A DNA stretch of 64,000 bases from Hoylesella loescheii (GCA_021531755.1 JADYUK010000006.1:1-64000); one strand, 5' to 3'; positions 27,601 through 35,025 are shown, numbered from the stretch's first letter. The notes: generated from the sequence alone by a model not told the origin. Numbers and translations are program-made.

Positions 27601-28072
27601 TAGTTATAACCTTTATTCTGACAAAAGAATTGTAATGCAAGGTATAACAGGAGTAAATGAAAGAACTCGACTAAAAATGTCTTTATGTTCAATGTCTTAT
27701 TGTGCGAACTCTGTTAACTATTGTGTTTTTAATTCAAATGAAGTGTCAATAACATATGCATTGGCATTATTGAATAGTAAATTACTTAATTTTATTTTTA
27801 AGCTACAAAGTACTAATAGTAATGTAAATGGTTATGAAGTCAACAATTTGCCTATAGCAATATCTTCCAATAAAACCGTATATGAAGATTTAGTTAATAG
27901 GGTTTTGGAGTGTAGAAGAAGCAATAATATTATTTCGGCTTTGACTTTTGAAAAGCAAATAGATTTGTTGGTCTATCACCTTTATGGTCTTTCCTACGAT
28001 GAGGTTTTGATTGTTGATCCTGATACTCCAATAACACGTGAGGAATATGAACAAGATAATATATCTAAATAA
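24617..28072 (+). CDS. Eco57I-class DNA adenine methyltransferase, large (restriction-modification/PglX-like)
   Basis: 1151 aa. The N-terminal 450 residues are a helical/unassigned region of the kind found in Eco57I-type enzymes; a nuclease there cannot be confirmed by eye. SAM-binding motif I is LDPACGSGAFPMGIL (about 507-521) and catalytic motif IV is FDIVIGNPPYGLF (about 744-756), so the product is an N6-adenine methylase. The C-terminal third resembles a TaqI-C-type target recognition domain (ESYLSIPL, GEIDMTICKS, NSKLLNFIFKLQ). Base composition changes abruptly near 26870: before it GC is ordinary, after it the DNA is strongly AT-rich. This suggests exchange of the specificity domain. 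Probably supplies self-marking for the helicase-nuclease encoded upstream. Confidence 0.85.
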   Translation: MEFNKAYNRQEFVGFLKNRFLPEDFVQTEEKVGFLTQTKYSTQAVKLGTCESLDLVVYEIRHTSKNDARVSLSKEAFRLLADEMEDRALVAFVPEDNDATYRFSFIEISLNIDDEHSRITRSYSNPRRYSYLLGEGISYYTPNKYLNEKGRVVNDEDLHKRFSVEVLTNDFYGELSDWYAWAITQIKFPNDIEDKTDDEKYNNESAIRLITRLMFVWFLKQRHLIPEEFFDEKYIAENLLKDFDPNKTEGLFKQKSLESKYYKAILQNLFFAMLNRPICEEGSKELKGRRFRKAEGDYNINYLMRYEAYFKNTQLFVDLANKTVPFLNGGLFDCLDDKDKGKYYDCFTDRKAVNKYLVFPDFLFFGEEAGKNIDLSEFYGDKKKKKVSARGIIDILKRYNFTVEENTPFDKEVSLDPELLGKVFENLLAAYNPETQTTARKQTGSFYTPREIVQYMVDESLVAHLKRTVGEDLETEYRKLLQYTDEPFELNEEQRHAIMQSLYNCKILDPACGSGAFPMGILQQMVHILQRIDPDNSKWKEMMLNLAVGETKEALMRNISEERLELLKDIERSFDESINRPDYARKLYLIENCIYGVDIQPIAIQISKLRFFISLVVDQKTNDNPTDNFGIRPLPNLEAKFVAANTLIGLDKIDASLFDTDEVKEKEEEMKEARHKIFGAKTVKTKRKYRQRIAEIRQELSALLEESGAVGNDGAKQLNSWDMFDQNTSSPFFDPEWMFGVKDGFDIVIGNPPYGLFNKKQNKGESITVPPEILSYYKNSVEYTSAQGGMLNIFRLFIIKSINLCCKKGIFCEIFPLAYTCDISCYKTRKYTFDNCRIINIEAFPERDNPKKRVFENAKMSVCILTMSKTYKKDYSFTLRINRERYVEIDRRCSNFTISQLNSIDESYLSIPLTEPEDTQILLKVYDNSRPLSKYGKCYTGEIDMTICKSAFTKDSMDHKLLRGANIDRYELKDNMSQGEVFYINKSALNRIKKVSYNLYSDKRIVMQGITGVNERTRLKMSLCSMSYCANSVNYCVFNSNEVSITYALALLNSKLLNFIFKLQSTNSNVNGYEVNNLPIAISSNKTVYEDLVNRVLECRRSNNIISALTFEKQIDLLVYHLYGLSYDEVLIVDPDTPITREEYEQDNISK

Positions 28073-28086
28073 TAATAGATTTAATC

Positions 28087-28722
28087 ATGCGAGAATTAAC
28101 AACGAATGAGAAACTGATAATTCGCACTCTATTGTGTTATAAAGAATCTGGCACAATAGAGGAACTTCAAGTGATGCGATTGCTTCGAAGAAATCTGAAT
28201 TGTATGGCAATAGGTTGGGAGTTAAATCCCAAACCTGTTGTATCTATATATTATAAAGATGGCTATGACAAAACTAATTTAGATAGAGATTATTTTGAAT
28301 TGTGTGATTTCCTTTACTTCATTGATGAATTGGTAGAGAATAAATACGTTGCTATTCAATATAGCTCCAGTATAAACGAAAATGAAGTGAGACTGTTATA
28401 TAATAAGGATTTATATATGTATTCAAAAGAGTTGGGTACTTTCTGTTATAAAAACGAATATGGAAAAAAGGTTTTTGTAGCAAGTCCCAAAGTAATCACA
28501 AATAATTATTTGAATTTTGCACAAAAATTAGAGATGTATGCAAATGCTATAATTTACCCTCTTCCACTTTTGAAAGATTTCCATGATAATATATTTTTAT
28601 CAGTTGAGCAGCGGCGATATGAAAAACAATATCGTCAAACTTGGTGGTCTGTTGTCATAGCTGCATTCTTTTCTCTTTTGGGTGCACTTTTGGGTGCACT
28701 TTTGGAAAAGTATCTTTGCTAA
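28087..28722 (+). CDS. Hypothetical tail-anchored protein of the defence island
   Basis: 211 aa, not recognised. The cytosolic body is AT-rich in coding composition like the end of the methyltransferase. The C-terminus has one membrane helix (WWSVVIAAFFSLLGALLGAL) followed by EKYLC, giving a tail-anchored topology. The helix codons contain a 12-bp tandem duplication (GGGTGCACTTTT type, 28677-28706) encoding GALLGALL. It starts 14 bp after the methyltransferase stop, so it belongs to the operon. A membrane effector or anchor is possible by analogy with abortive defence proteins but not shown. Confidence 0.6.
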   Translation: MRELTTNEKLIIRTLLCYKESGTIEELQVMRLLRRNLNCMAIGWELNPKPVVSIYYKDGYDKTNLDRDYFELCDFLYFIDELVENKYVAIQYSSSINENEVRLLYNKDLYMYSKELGTFCYKNEYGKKVFVASPKVITNNYLNFAQKLEMYANAIIYPLPLLKDFHDNIFLSVEQRRYEKQYRQTWWSVVIAAFFSLLGALLGALLEKYLC

Positions 28723-28904
28723 TTTTGCTTATCCCGCAAACATTACAAAAAAAATACCGACAAAAGTTAAAACATAGAGATTAAGGAGGCGTGGAACGAC
28801 AAATACCTTCAGTGAATATGCAGGATAACATCTGCTGCTCTCTGCCTGTGACCAGAAACCAATTCAGCAGACCCTAATTATCTCATCAAGTCATTAAATT
28901 TCAG

Positions 28905-28912
28905 TAACTTTG
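28905..28912 (+). promoter_or_regulatory. Promoter -7 box of the structured RNA
   Basis: TAACTTTG, exact TAnnTTTG consensus. The -33 region is A/T-rich without a clean TTTG. Start is expected near 28918. No open reading frame follows, which argues for a non-coding transcript. Confidence 0.65.
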
Positions 28913-28917
28913 TAGAG

Positions 28918-29020
28918 CATTCGGAGGAAACATAGCGTCTTATAGAGCTACTGGCTATGAAGCCAGTCTGGTACAGCTATTTTCCTGGCACGTAGGAAGA
29001 GCCAGTAAGACGCTTATTTG
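28918..29020 (+). ncRNA. Candidate structured non-coding RNA with bistable hairpin
   Basis: About 100 nt directly after a consensus -7 box and without coding capacity. The closing stem is AGCGTCTTA (28934-28942) with TAAGACGCT (29006-29014), 9 perfect pairs. Inside, ACTGGCT (28950-28956) can pair perfectly with AGCCAGT at 28961-28967 over an ATGA loop, or with a second AGCCAGT at 29000-29006. A third hairpin is TTCCT (28981-28985, approx.) with AGGAA. The two alternatives are mutually exclusive, giving a three-way junction or a long rod. The size would suit a Bacteroidota 6S-like RNA, but I could not match a known family. It sits between the island and the convergent uvrB. Confidence 0.55.
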
Positions 29021-29105
29021 CCACCACGAAATTGTTGGATTTCATCATTCGTTTCTCGCAAAGCCATAGCGAGTTTGCTCTCTTTGGTGCTTTTGCTTAT
29101 CGAAA

Positions 29106-31277
29106 TCATTCCTCTGGAGGAAGCATGGACTCTAAGCGCAGCATTTCATCTCGATATTGAGCTGCTTGGATGAAATCGAGGCGTGTGGCCGCTTCACGCA
29201 TCAGCTCACGTGTCCGTCCTATAGTTCGTCTTATCTCGTCTGGCGACATGGAGCGCATGATGGGGTCAGCAGCCATGGCTGGCTCGGATTCTGGAAAGAG
29301 GTATCGACGTTCATCAGGTTCAATATATGGAACAGCCTTTGCTTGTTTTCGTTCTTGAGTAGAGCCCGACAACGAAGTGGGAGCTGTGAGCTTCACGGCA
29401 TCAAAGCTCTGGCGGCGCATATCCGCAAGGCGGCCTCCTGTTATCTCCTTCCGTATCTGCTCAGGTGTGATGCCATGGGCCATGTTGTAGGCAATCTGCT
29501 TTGTACGGCGGCGCGATGTCTCCTCTATAGTAACTTGCATTGACTGTGTCACTCTGTCAGCATACATTATTACCAAACCGTTCACATTACGTGCCGCACG
29601 TCCCGCCATCTGTGTCATGCCGCGTGCATTGCGCAGGAAACCCTCTTTGTCTGCATCGAGAATAGCCACAAGTGAGACCTCAGGGATATCGAGCCCCTCT
29701 CGTAGGAGATTGACACCTACTAGGACATCGTACTCTCCTGCTCGCAGGTCAGTGATAATTTTTATACGGTCGAGTGTATCAACATCTGAGTGTATGTATG
29801 CTGTCGGGATATCGTGAGAGAGCAGATATGTTGTCATCTCCTCTGCCATGCGTTTTGTCAGGGTGATGACAAGTGTGCGCTCGTCACGCTCCTGTCGTGA
29901 TACTATCTCCTCCATAAGGTTGTCAATCTGATTGTGTGTCGGGCGTACCTCGATAGGGGGGTCAAGGAGTCCTGTCGGACGGATAATCTGCTCGACGACG
30001 ACTCCCTCTGCTCTCTGCAACTCATACTCGGCAGGTGTGGCAGAGACGTATATGACCTGATGAACGAGACTCTCAAACTCATCGAATCTCAGCGGACGGT
30101 TATCAAAAGCTGCGGGGAGGCGGAATCCGTACTCCACAAGGTTCTCCTTGCGTGAGCGGTCGTTGCCTGACATCGCATGGAGCTGTGGTATGGAGGCATG
30201 GCTCTCGTCAATGAAAACAATGACATCTTCTGGGAAGAAATCGAATAGACAGTAAGGACGCTCGCCGGGCTGGCGACCATCAAAATAGCGTGAATAGTTC
30301 TCTATCCCAGAGCAGTGGCCCAGTTCCTTTATCATCTCCATATCATACTCCACACGCTCCTTTATACGTTGTGCCCTGAGTGTGTCACCCATGTTCTCGT
30401 AGTAGGCAATGCGCTCAGTCAGGTCGTCCTGTATCATCCTTATAGCTCTGTCTGCCTGCTCCTTGGATGTAACGAAAATGTTTGCTGGATAGACTGTATA
30501 TTCGCTGAACGACGCCACTCGTTGCATCGTCTCGCCATCAAGTTCCTCAATGCTGTCAATCTCGTCATCCCAAAGCGTCACACGGAGAATACGCTCGCTG
30601 TATGCCATGGCGATATCTATGGTGTCGCCCTTCACTCTGAATGTGCCTCGCTCCAGCGCGATGTCGTTCCTCGTGTAGAGAGCGTCAACAAGACGGCGCA
30701 GAAGAGCGTTGCGTTCAACGAGCATGCCCCGACTGAGGTTTATGACAGAGCCTTTCATAGCTGCTGGCCCGCCCATACCGTATATGCACGACACAGAGGC
30801 GACAACAATGACATCGCGACGGCCGGAGAGCAGGGACGAGACTGCTGAGAGACGCAGGCGGTCGATATTCTCATTTATCGCAAGGTCTTTCTCGATATAA
30901 GTATCCGAGCGTGGTATGTAAGCTTCAGGCTGGTAGTAGTCATAGTACGACACGTAATACTCAACGGCGTTATCTGGGAAGAATCCGCGCATCTCCTCAT
31001 AAAGCTGTGCCGCAAGCGTCTTGTTATGTGAGAGGATCAGCGTTGGGCGGTTGCAGCGCGCGATGACATTGGCCATGGTAAATGTCTTGCCTGAACCCGT
31101 GACTCCGAGCAGGACCTGTGCGGCGTCGCCACGCTCAATGCCCTCTGAAAGCTGGTTGATGGCCTCTGGCTGGTCGCCTGTGGGAGTGAAACGTGATGTC
31201 AGATTGAATATGCTGTCAACCCGATTGCCGGAGGTTTTTGGCCCCGCCGCTTGATTCTCTTTGCTATTGATGCTCAT
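29106..31277 (-). CDS. uvrB: UvrABC excinuclease subunit B
   Basis: Damage-recognition helicase of nucleotide excision repair. 723 aa, longer than the roughly 670 usual because of an N-terminal extension of about 20 residues and a longer C-terminal linker. Walker A GVTGSGKTFTMANVI lies at 58-72, the beta-hairpin region YYDYYQPEAYIP is present, and motif VI region reads QMAGRAARNVNG. The C-terminal UVR motif that binds UvrC is RLDFIQAAQYRDEMLRLE. The -7 box TAATTTTG on the minus strand at 31321-31328 predicts a start about 37 nt before the ATG. Confidence 0.96.
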   Translation of the reverse strand: MSINSKENQAAGPKTSGNRVDSIFNLTSRFTPTGDQPEAINQLSEGIERGDAAQVLLGVTGSGKTFTMANVIARCNRPTLILSHNKTLAAQLYEEMRGFFPDNAVEYYVSYYDYYQPEAYIPRSDTYIEKDLAINENIDRLRLSAVSSLLSGRRDVIVVASVSCIYGMGGPAAMKGSVINLSRGMLVERNALLRRLVDALYTRNDIALERGTFRVKGDTIDIAMAYSERILRVTLWDDEIDSIEELDGETMQRVASFSEYTVYPANIFVTSKEQADRAIRMIQDDLTERIAYYENMGDTLRAQRIKERVEYDMEMIKELGHCSGIENYSRYFDGRQPGERPYCLFDFFPEDVIVFIDESHASIPQLHAMSGNDRSRKENLVEYGFRLPAAFDNRPLRFDEFESLVHQVIYVSATPAEYELQRAEGVVVEQIIRPTGLLDPPIEVRPTHNQIDNLMEEIVSRQERDERTLVITLTKRMAEEMTTYLLSHDIPTAYIHSDVDTLDRIKIITDLRAGEYDVLVGVNLLREGLDIPEVSLVAILDADKEGFLRNARGMTQMAGRAARNVNGLVIMYADRVTQSMQVTIEETSRRRTKQIAYNMAHGITPEQIRKEITGGRLADMRRQSFDAVKLTAPTSLSGSTQERKQAKAVPYIEPDERRYLFPESEPAMAADPIMRSMSPDEIRRTIGRTRELMREAATRLDFIQAAQYRDEMLRLESMLPPEE

Positions 31278-31639
31278 GTGCCAATTTTATGAAAAAGGAT
31301 GAATTGATATAAGCCAATGGCAAAATTAGTCATTTTTCTTGAAATTATTGTTATAATTTATACATTTATTCTTAAAAATCATATCCTTGTACTTTGAAAT
31401 AAGAAGAAAAATGACTAACTTTGCCGCTGATTTACATATTTCAATATATACTCGCACCTCTTTTCCGTCGATTTCTTCGCCATGGAATAGCTTGTTACGC
31501 CTATCTCTCATTATTGGGATGTATCCTATTCTACAAGATGTCGCATAGGAAATATACGATATGGTATAAAATATCTCAGACCTATCGTGTTGTACCATGA
31601 TGGTACGTGGGGTAGACAAACATATTATTATCTTTCTTT
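31278..31639. other. uvrB-bamD divergent intergenic region
   Basis: 362 bp. Contains the inverted-repeat promoter at 31319-31425. The predicted bamD start near 31430 leaves a leader of about 210 nt in which no gene or known riboswitch was recognised. Confidence 0.6.
31319..31425. promoter_or_regulatory. Inverted-repeat divergent promoter (uvrB / bamD)
   Basis: Arms of 22 bp, 31319-31340 and 31404-31425, are reverse complements with one mismatch around a 63-bp spacer. Each arm contains an outward -7 box: TAATTTTG (minus, 31321-31328) for uvrB and TAACTTTG (plus, 31416-31423) for bamD. Only the rightward box has a -33 TTTG (31393-31396) at the ideal 19-bp distance, and it lies in the spacer. 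Confidence 0.75.
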
Positions 31640-32464
31640 ATGAAAAGACTCGTGATTGCGGCTGTAACCATAATCTTTCTCATGAGCGGTTGTGCCCATG
31701 AGTTTAATGCTGTATACAAGTCACAAGACTATCAATATAAGTATGAATATGCGAAACAATGTTTCGTAGCCGGAAAGTATATGCAGGCGACATCCCTTCT
31801 CGGCGACTTGATAATGGTGTTGAAGGGGACCGAGCACGCCGAGGAGTCTCTATATCTGTATGCCATGTCGCTATACAAGAATAAGGACTATGAGTCTGCA
31901 AGTGACGCTTTCAAGAGATGCTATACATCTTACCCCAAGGGCACATACACAGAGAAGGCATACTTCTATGCAGCCGAGAGTCTCAATGAGAGTTCGCCAG
32001 AACCCAGACTCGACCAGTCTCCGACAATGGCAGCCATCAAGGCATACCAGGATTTCCTTGATATCTTCCCACGTACAGAGCTGAAGAAGAAGGCACAAGA
32101 GCGGATGCTCTCCCTACAGGACAAACTCGTCATGAAAGAATACTATAACGCTCGACTGTATTATAACCTCGGGACATATTTCGGCAACTGTCTGGCAGGA
32201 GGTTCCAATTATGAGGCGTGCATAATAACAGCAGAGAACGCATTGAAGGACTATCCCTATATGTCCCTGCGAGAGGAGTTTGCTGTGCTTATAATGAAGA
32301 GCAAGTTCTACCTAGCCCAAAATAGCGTAGAGGCAAAGAGACAGGAGCGTTTTCAGAATGCCGAGGATGAGTGCTATGGATTTATCAATGAGTATCCCGA
32401 CTCTAAGGAGAGAGACAATGCCGAGAAATACATCTCTGTCTGCAAGAAATACACAGGCGAGTAA
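31640..32464 (+). CDS. bamD: Outer membrane assembly lipoprotein BamD
   Basis: Lipoprotein of the beta-barrel assembly machine. 274 aa. Signal peptide MKRLVIAAVTIIFLMSGC ends in a lipobox with Cys18. The mature part is a series of TPR-like helical repeats (YAMSLYKNKDYESASDAFKR, EKAYFYAAESL) with the family feature of an N-terminal ASLLGDLI-type repeat and C-terminal AEKYISVCKKYTG. It is followed at 126 bp by rpoZ, a conserved order in Bacteroidales. Confidence 0.92.
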   Translation: MKRLVIAAVTIIFLMSGCAHEFNAVYKSQDYQYKYEYAKQCFVAGKYMQATSLLGDLIMVLKGTEHAEESLYLYAMSLYKNKDYESASDAFKRCYTSYPKGTYTEKAYFYAAESLNESSPEPRLDQSPTMAAIKAYQDFLDIFPRTELKKKAQERMLSLQDKLVMKEYYNARLYYNLGTYFGNCLAGGSNYEACIITAENALKDYPYMSLREEFAVLIMKSKFYLAQNSVEAKRQERFQNAEDECYGFINEYPDSKERDNAEKYISVCKKYTGE

Positions 32465-32589
32465 TTTTCCATAGCTAAGCCTTCAGCATATCACCCGGTA
32501 GTGCGTCAGAAAACACACCCTGATTACGAGAATATAGCGCGCCCAATATAAACAGAAAAAACATTCATAACAGTTCTATAAAAGTATAT

Positions 32590-32937
32590 ATGGATTACAA
32601 GAAATCAAAAGCCCCGACAAACACTGTGACACGTAATGTTGTCGAACTCAGCGATGAGACAGGCAATATCTATGAGAGTGTAGTCATCATGGCCAAACGG
32701 TCAAACCAGATAGCCTCTGAGATAAAGCAGGACCTCCAGAAGAAGCTCGCTGAGTTCTCATCTTACAATGACTCTATCGAGGAGGTCTTTGAGAACAGGG
32801 AGCAGATAGAGATATCACGCTACTATGAGAAGCTACCCAAGCCGACACTCCTCGCTGCAGAGGAGTTTGAGCAGGGGCAGATTTATTGGCGTGACCCTAT
32901 GCAGGAAAAGAAGAACGACGAGGACGACAGATTCTGA
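32590..32937 (+). CDS. rpoZ: RNA polymerase omega subunit (Rpb6-like)
   Basis: 115 aa. Bacteroidota omega is of the Rpb6 type and diverged from E. coli RpoZ. The core helix region NIYESVVIMAKRSNQIASEI is the recognisable part and corresponds to the beta'-binding segment. The acidic/charged tail EKKNDEDDRF is typical. It lies after bamD and is closed by the strong terminator at 33032-33068. Confidence 0.9.
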   Translation: MDYKKSKAPTNTVTRNVVELSDETGNIYESVVIMAKRSNQIASEIKQDLQKKLAEFSSYNDSIEEVFENREQIEISRYYEKLPKPTLLAAEEFEQGQIYWRDPMQEKKNDEDDRF

Positions 32938-33031
32938 TACCAGTCCGTTTATCGACGCAAAAAGATTGTTGTCTCATAGACGGGTGCGTCTTTCGCACCA
33001 CCTGTCTCTCGTAATCTTATTTATCATATAC

Positions 33032-33075
33032 ATATAGCCCCTTTCTGTCATTTCAGAAGGGGCTATATAGCTTCT
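33032..33075 (+). terminator. Strong intrinsic terminator after rpoZ
   Basis: ATATAGCCCCTT (33032-33043) pairs perfectly with AAGGGGCTATAT (33057-33068), with CTG/CAG extending inside, followed by a T-rich run (CTTCTTTG). Ends the bamD-rpoZ unit. Confidence 0.85.
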
Positions 33076-33181
33076 TTGTCACCCGGCAGAGTAAGGGAGA
33101 GGCACACACCTTTCCCCACCTCACTTCTCCCCTTCACTAAACTTTCCACACCCCCAAATCACTCTACTTATTCTCTCTCTT

Positions 33182-33637
33182 ATGATACAACGCGTACAAA
33201 CCCTTTGGCTCATACTTGCAGCCGTCTTGATAGTAATCACGGCATTCCTACCTGTCGCCCGACTTATTCCGGATGATATAGACCAGAGCCTCATAATATA
33301 TAATGGTGTCATAACAGGAGGCGCCTGCCGATTGTCAGCTCTCGTCCTGCTCTTCCCGTCGCTCCTCTCGCTAGCCTTCCTTGCTGATGTCTATTGCATC
33401 TTCAAGTTTGCCGACCGCAAGAAGCAGCTCCGGTTATGCAGCTCCGTCATGCTCATCCTTTTTCTCTGGTACGTCTCCTATTTCTCCCTTTTACATATAT
33501 TTGCTGCCGGTGTTATGCAGGTGAGCTATTCTCTCAATGCCCTCATTCCGTTCCTCGCCATGGTATGTGTGTTCCTGGCAAAGCGCAGGATAAGGTACGA
33601 CGATGATCTAATACGGTCTGTCGACAGAATAAGATAA
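33182..33637 (+). CDS. DUF4293 family membrane protein
   Basis: 151 aa with four hydrophobic segments (about 7-25, 51-70, 84-105, 113-133) and basic loops, beginning MIQRVQTLWLILAAVLI, the conserved start of DUF4293. It is a Bacteroidota-specific inner-membrane family of unknown function that commonly follows rpoZ. The C-terminus is charged and cytosolic. No close partner gene downstream. Confidence 0.88.
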   Translation: MIQRVQTLWLILAAVLIVITAFLPVARLIPDDIDQSLIIYNGVITGGACRLSALVLLFPSLLSLAFLADVYCIFKFADRKKQLRLCSSVMLILFLWYVSYFSLLHIFAAGVMQVSYSLNALIPFLAMVCVFLAKRRIRYDDDLIRSVDRIR

Positions 33638-34158
33638 CCCATCACCCCGCTCAATAATAGGGTTCTCTAGGGGCATGACTCCAATATTGGAGAGCTTAGG
33701 GAGATCGCTCTTCATGATATACATGTACACATACATCAGGTTATCATGTTTGCTGTTCTGGCGGGATTACTTATGATGAGGACATGTCGCTCAATTATAT
33801 GGCGGCTTGTTCTCATCATTCTTTTTGATGTATGCCCATCTTTATCAGCACCAAGTTTGTCAAAGCCTTCCCATCCTGCAACTCACAGGACATGCATATA
33901 AGGACTACACCAAAAATGGCTGCCTTATAGTTACCTCCAAAATGTTCACATACAAAAGGCCGAATGACACATCTATCAGCCACGCTATGCAGGCATAAAT
34001 AAAAAATAACTTAAAAAAGGTGATATGCATCTATACCCGTTATAAAGAAATCTTAATAAATGGACGACATAGTGTTAATGCTCAAAAAAAATGTATACTT
34101 TTGCATGGTGAAACCTAATAGAAACATCTGAACCAGGCTATCCTGCCTTTTCTGAATA
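33638..34158. other. Long intergenic region before divIC-like gene
   Basis: 521 bp. Contains a 14-bp palindrome CTCCAATATTGGAG (33679-33692) and the divIC promoter box (34096-34103). A 63-residue open frame at 33807-33998 has no protein character. It may be decayed sequence. Confidence 0.5.
34096..34103 (+). promoter_or_regulatory. -7 box of the divIC-like gene
   Basis: TACTTTTG, exact TAnnTTTG. The -33 element is imperfect. Predicted start near 34110 gives a leader of about 50 nt. Confidence 0.6.
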
Positions 34159-34515
34159 ATGGAAAAAATGTCCCCGATACTTGAATTCCTCTCAAGACAT
34201 AAATACCTGCTGACGACTGTCGTGGGGTTTGTTGTGGTAGGCTTCGCTGATGCCAACAGCATATACCGCCGCATAGTCCTGCAATATGAAATCATGGATC
34301 TCAAGAACGAGATAGAGATATACAACAAGATATACAAGAACGACGCGAGACAGCTACACGCTCTCGAACGTAACCCGAAGAATATAGAACGAATAGCAAG
34401 AGAACGGTATTTTATGAAAGCCGACGACGAGGATATTTATGTGCTCAGCACAGATCCCCGTAGCGTGACTGACGAGATGCCACAAGGACAGAAGCGTAAT
34501 GAGCCAGCAGAATAG
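34159..34515 (+). CDS. DivIC/FtsB-type septum formation protein
   Basis: 118 aa bitopic membrane protein. A cytosolic N-terminus is followed by one membrane helix (about 18-34, LLTTVVGFVVVGFADAN), then a coiled coil (about 38-75, rich in E/K/I heptads) and the DivIC terminal motif ERIARERYFMKADDEDIYVL. The family acts with FtsL and FtsQ in the divisome. It overlaps the next gene by 17 bp, implying translational coupling. Confidence 0.88.
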   Translation: MEKMSPILEFLSRHKYLLTTVVGFVVVGFADANSIYRRIVLQYEIMDLKNEIEIYNKIYKNDARQLHALERNPKNIERIARERYFMKADDEDIYVLSTDPRSVTDEMPQGQKRNEPAE

Positions 34516-34948
34516 AAAGCAGAACATACTGATGCTTATAGGAGGAGTGATGATGGTTATCTCCTCAGGAGCAATCATGGCCTCGGCATTATTGCCAATT
34601 TCAATGTGGACAGTATATGCCGTAAAGGTTATGCCATGGGTCTTCCTCATAGGGACAACAACTTATGTCATCATACAGAAAAGACAAGGCTATAAGGGGG
34701 ATAATCTGACACTGAGGCGACTAACCGCTATACAGACGCTCTCAGGGATATGCTTCTTCGTAGCGGCGCTACTCATTGTGGAACAGTATACAGGAATGTT
34801 GAAACCCATAGTAGTCAGCGACATGAAGAGCTATTTTCTCTATGTACGCATAGTCCATAACAACTGGGTTGTGCTCGTGCTCATAGGAGCTATCCTGCAG
34901 ATGTATACTACCCACCGCATAGCGTCCGAGATAGAGAAAGAATCTTAA
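34499..34948 (+). CDS. Hypothetical four-helix membrane protein
   Basis: 149 aa with four membrane segments (about 11-33, 42-59, 76-95, 121-138). Not assigned to a named family with certainty. It overlaps the end of the DivIC-like gene by 17 bp, a pairing seen in Bacteroidales, so it may act in the same envelope/division context. That link is inference from position. Confidence 0.75.
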   Translation: MSQQNRKQNILMLIGGVMMVISSGAIMASALLPISMWTVYAVKVMPWVFLIGTTTYVIIQKRQGYKGDNLTLRRLTAIQTLSGICFFVAALLIVEQYTGMLKPIVVSDMKSYFLYVRIVHNNWVVLVLIGAILQMYTTHRIASEIEKES

Positions 34949-35017
34949 AAACTTATAAAACAAACGTCATATAAATTAAATAGCATGAATTTATTTCTCA
35001 TTGAAGATATTACATGC

Positions 35018-35025
35018 TAACTTTG
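35018..35025 (+). promoter_or_regulatory. -7 box of the DUF4369 lipoprotein gene
   Basis: TAACTTTG, exact consensus, about 67 nt before the ATG at 35092. A TTTC at 34994-34997 sits at the right -33 distance. Confidence 0.65.

Larger units (their letters stand above)
28723..29105. other. Island right-edge intergenic region
   Basis: 383 bp between convergent genes. It holds the promoter at 28905-28912, the structured RNA 28918-29020 and, at 29047-29080, a weak half-match to the palindromic repeat family (TTTCTCGCAAAGCCATAGC). Nothing else recognised in 28723-28900. Confidence 0.6.

Noticed and set aside
20620-28740. Prophage or integrative element
   Set aside because: No integrase, transposase, structural phage gene or conjugation gene was seen, and no flanking direct repeat was found by eye.
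28783-28880. Small open frame behind AAGGAGG
   Set aside because: The nearest GTG is only about 1 nt from the purine run and the next ATG is too far, so a ribosome would not start properly. The 28-residue product has no features.
28918-29020. SRP RNA, tmRNA or tRNA-like identity for the structured RNA
   Set aside because: The SRP GGAA-loop core, the tmRNA tag frame and tRNA T-arm sequence are all absent.
31326-31619. 97-aa leftward frame in the uvrB-bamD gap
   Set aside because: It runs through the inverted-repeat promoter and has low-complexity AT-rich composition.
33807-33998. 63-aa frame before the divIC-like gene
   Set aside because: No promoter directly upstream, no ribosome binding site and no protein-like pattern.
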